In this document: in pieces, positions 4,313-5,266 of the stretch | Numbering within the stretch: the first letter of the stretch is position 1 | Layout of the letters: every line of letters begins with the position of its first letter | NCBI GenBank assembly: GCA_900546245.1 | Contig: URBY01000054.1 | Location: 1-5,266 of the forward strand | Reading direction: 5' to 3' | DNA length: 5,266 bases | From: an uncultured Mycoplasmatota bacterium | GTDB taxonomy: Bacteria > Bacillota_I > Bacilli_A > RF39 > UBA660 | The notes under the pieces: model-generated | The model's input: the letters and a program-made list of their open reading frames with translations, nothing else | The model's database searches: none | Told to the model about the DNA's origin: nothing | Position numbers and translations under genes: made by a program

Positions 4313-5242
4313 ATGATACAAAGATTTTCAATAAAAAAAATTGGTAAATATACTGTACTTTTATTTATTGTTTTTTTATTTTATTTGTTTCCTAATAAAG
4401 TAAATTATGATTTAGATAAAGAAGTAAGTAAGGATATTAGTATTAATTATCATGATATATTTTTAATAGATAAAAATAATTATATAGCTAAGACTAATAT
4501 TCAGGTAAGATCATTGAGGGCAGATTCACTTATTGATGAACTAATAGAAGCAATGACAATTGATGGAAAATATCAAGATAAGATACCTAATGGATTTAGG
4601 GGTGTTTTACCATCTGATGCAAAATTATTAAGTAAAAAAATTGATAATAATATAGTAATCTTAAACTTTAACTCAAATTTGTTTGATGTGAGTAATGAAC
4701 TTGAGGAAAAAGAATTAGAAGCAATAATTTATACAATTACTTCTATAGAAAAGATAGATACAGTTAAAATTCAAATTGAGGGTAAGGAATTAACTAAATT
4801 ACCTAAATCTGGTAAATTATTACCAAGTGAATTAAAAAGAGAATATGGAATAAATAAAATATATAATATTGATAGTATAAAAGATGTAACTAAAGTAATT
4901 ATTTATTATACTAATAAAAATAATAACGATGATATTTATTATGTTCCAGTAACAAAATATATTAATAGTAAGGATGATAAAATAAAAATAATAATAGATG
5001 AACTTACAGGTAAATTTTCTTTTGAAAGTAATTTGATGAGTTATTTAAATTATAATACAAAATTACTTGATTATAGTTTAAATGAAAATGAAATAGATTT
5101 AAACTTTAATGAATATTTATTTGATAATACAGAAAATAAAAAAGTATTAGAAGAGGTAATATACAGTATTTCATATTCAGTAAAAGATAATTATGATATT
5201 GATGTTATTAATTTTTTTGTAAATAATGAAAATTTGATGTAG
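4313..5242 (+). CDS. gerM: Sporulation/germination protein GerM, two GerM domains, no lipobox
   Basis: GerM is needed in B. subtilis to assemble the SpoIIIA-SpoIIQ channel between mother cell and forespore. Residues 1-12 are basic, a single membrane helix spans about 13-27, and the rest should lie outside the mother-cell membrane. Two GerM repeats are visible: the first about 45-160 (LIDELIEAM at 73-81, GVLPSDAKLLS at 97-107, IVILNFNSNLFD at 114-125, then a helix and strand ending IQIEGKEL), the second about 195-306 (IIIDELTG at 226-233, LNYNTKLLDYS at 245-255, IDLNFNEYLFD at 261-271, then VLEEVIYSISYSV). The protein contains no cysteine, so it cannot be a lipoprotein like B. subtilis GerM and uses a transmembrane anchor instead. 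AGGTGA at 4300-4305 serves the ATG. It follows gerE directly. The stop lies 24 bases from the window end, next to oddly GC-rich sequence, so the true C-terminus could be slightly longer. Confidence 0.87.
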   Translation: MIQRFSIKKIGKYTVLLFIVFLFYLFPNKVNYDLDKEVSKDISINYHDIFLIDKNNYIAKTNIQVRSLRADSLIDELIEAMTIDGKYQDKIPNGFRGVLPSDAKLLSKKIDNNIVILNFNSNLFDVSNELEEKELEAIIYTITSIEKIDTVKIQIEGKELTKLPKSGKLLPSELKREYGINKIYNIDSIKDVTKVIIYYTNKNNNDDIYYVPVTKYINSKDDKIKIIIDELTGKFSFESNLMSYLNYNTKLLDYSLNENEIDLNFNEYLFDNTENKKVLEEVIYSISYSVKDNYDIDVINFFVNNENLM

Positions 5243-5266
5243 ATTGCACACATTTGCCAGGGCGGG
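5243..5266. other. GC-rich right edge, unassigned
   Basis: The last 24 bases contain 14 G or C, far above anything else of that length in the window, and end in CCAGGGCGGG. No gene or hairpin is visible. I infer a contig-edge artefact or foreign join; the start of a different downstream element is the alternative. Confidence 0.4.

Noticed and set aside
1..5266. UGA read as tryptophan, as in Mollicutes
   Set aside because: All genes keep TGG for Trp and none has an internal TGA in the standard reading, so nothing supports a reassigned code.

Overview
The window is an AT-rich stretch (by eye about a quarter G+C) with every gene on the + strand and tightly packed. Standard Shine-Dalgarno sites, TGG for Trp, the four-Cys L33, EF-P and four sporulation or cell-wall genes point to a Gram-positive, endospore-forming, low-GC Firmicute. 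The closest fit is an uncultured gut Bacilli/RF39- or Erysipelotrichales-like lineage; that placement is inference, because the sequence contains no rRNA marker. Both ends look unnatural: the first ~130 bases do not continue the penicillin-binding protein that follows them, and the last ~24 bases are suddenly GC-rich. The window may therefore be a complete metagenomic contig with chimeric or unresolved edges.

Left block (about 100-2508): the C-terminal part of a class B penicillin-binding protein (KTGT motif present, catalytic SxxK region absent), then a strong extended -10 promoter lying inside its 3' end, then a close-packed operon of rpmG (ribosomal protein L33), an L-lactate dehydrogenase and efp (elongation factor P). 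The operon closes with a near-perfect intrinsic terminator that overlaps the efp stop codon.

Middle block (2529-3405): a single gene with its own textbook sigma-A promoter and an inverted repeat over the -10/start region. It encodes a 259-aa protein with an unusual architecture: a type IV pilin-like N-terminal hydrophobic anchor, a short coiled coil, and a phage baseplate/tail-collar (T4 gp10 C-terminal-like) domain with three HSH motifs. No other phage gene is near it. This is the strongest candidate for something undescribed: a cell-anchored, trimeric, phage-fibre-derived adhesin.

Right block (3427-5242): spoIIIAH, gerE and gerM, all sporulation genes. SpoIIIAH and GerM are parts of the mother-cell/forespore SpoIIIA-SpoIIQ channel, and GerE is the last mother-cell transcription factor. 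In Bacillus subtilis efp lies just upstream of the spoIIIAA-AH operon, and gerE and gerM lie near one another at a different locus. Here both neighbourhoods are fused and compacted: spoIIIAA-AG and the genes between gerE and gerM are missing from this interval, and the tail-collar gene occupies the place between efp and spoIIIAH. Ahead of gerE, an exact 17-bp tandem duplication places a sigma-K-like -35 (AC) and -10 (CATAAAATA) at the right distance.
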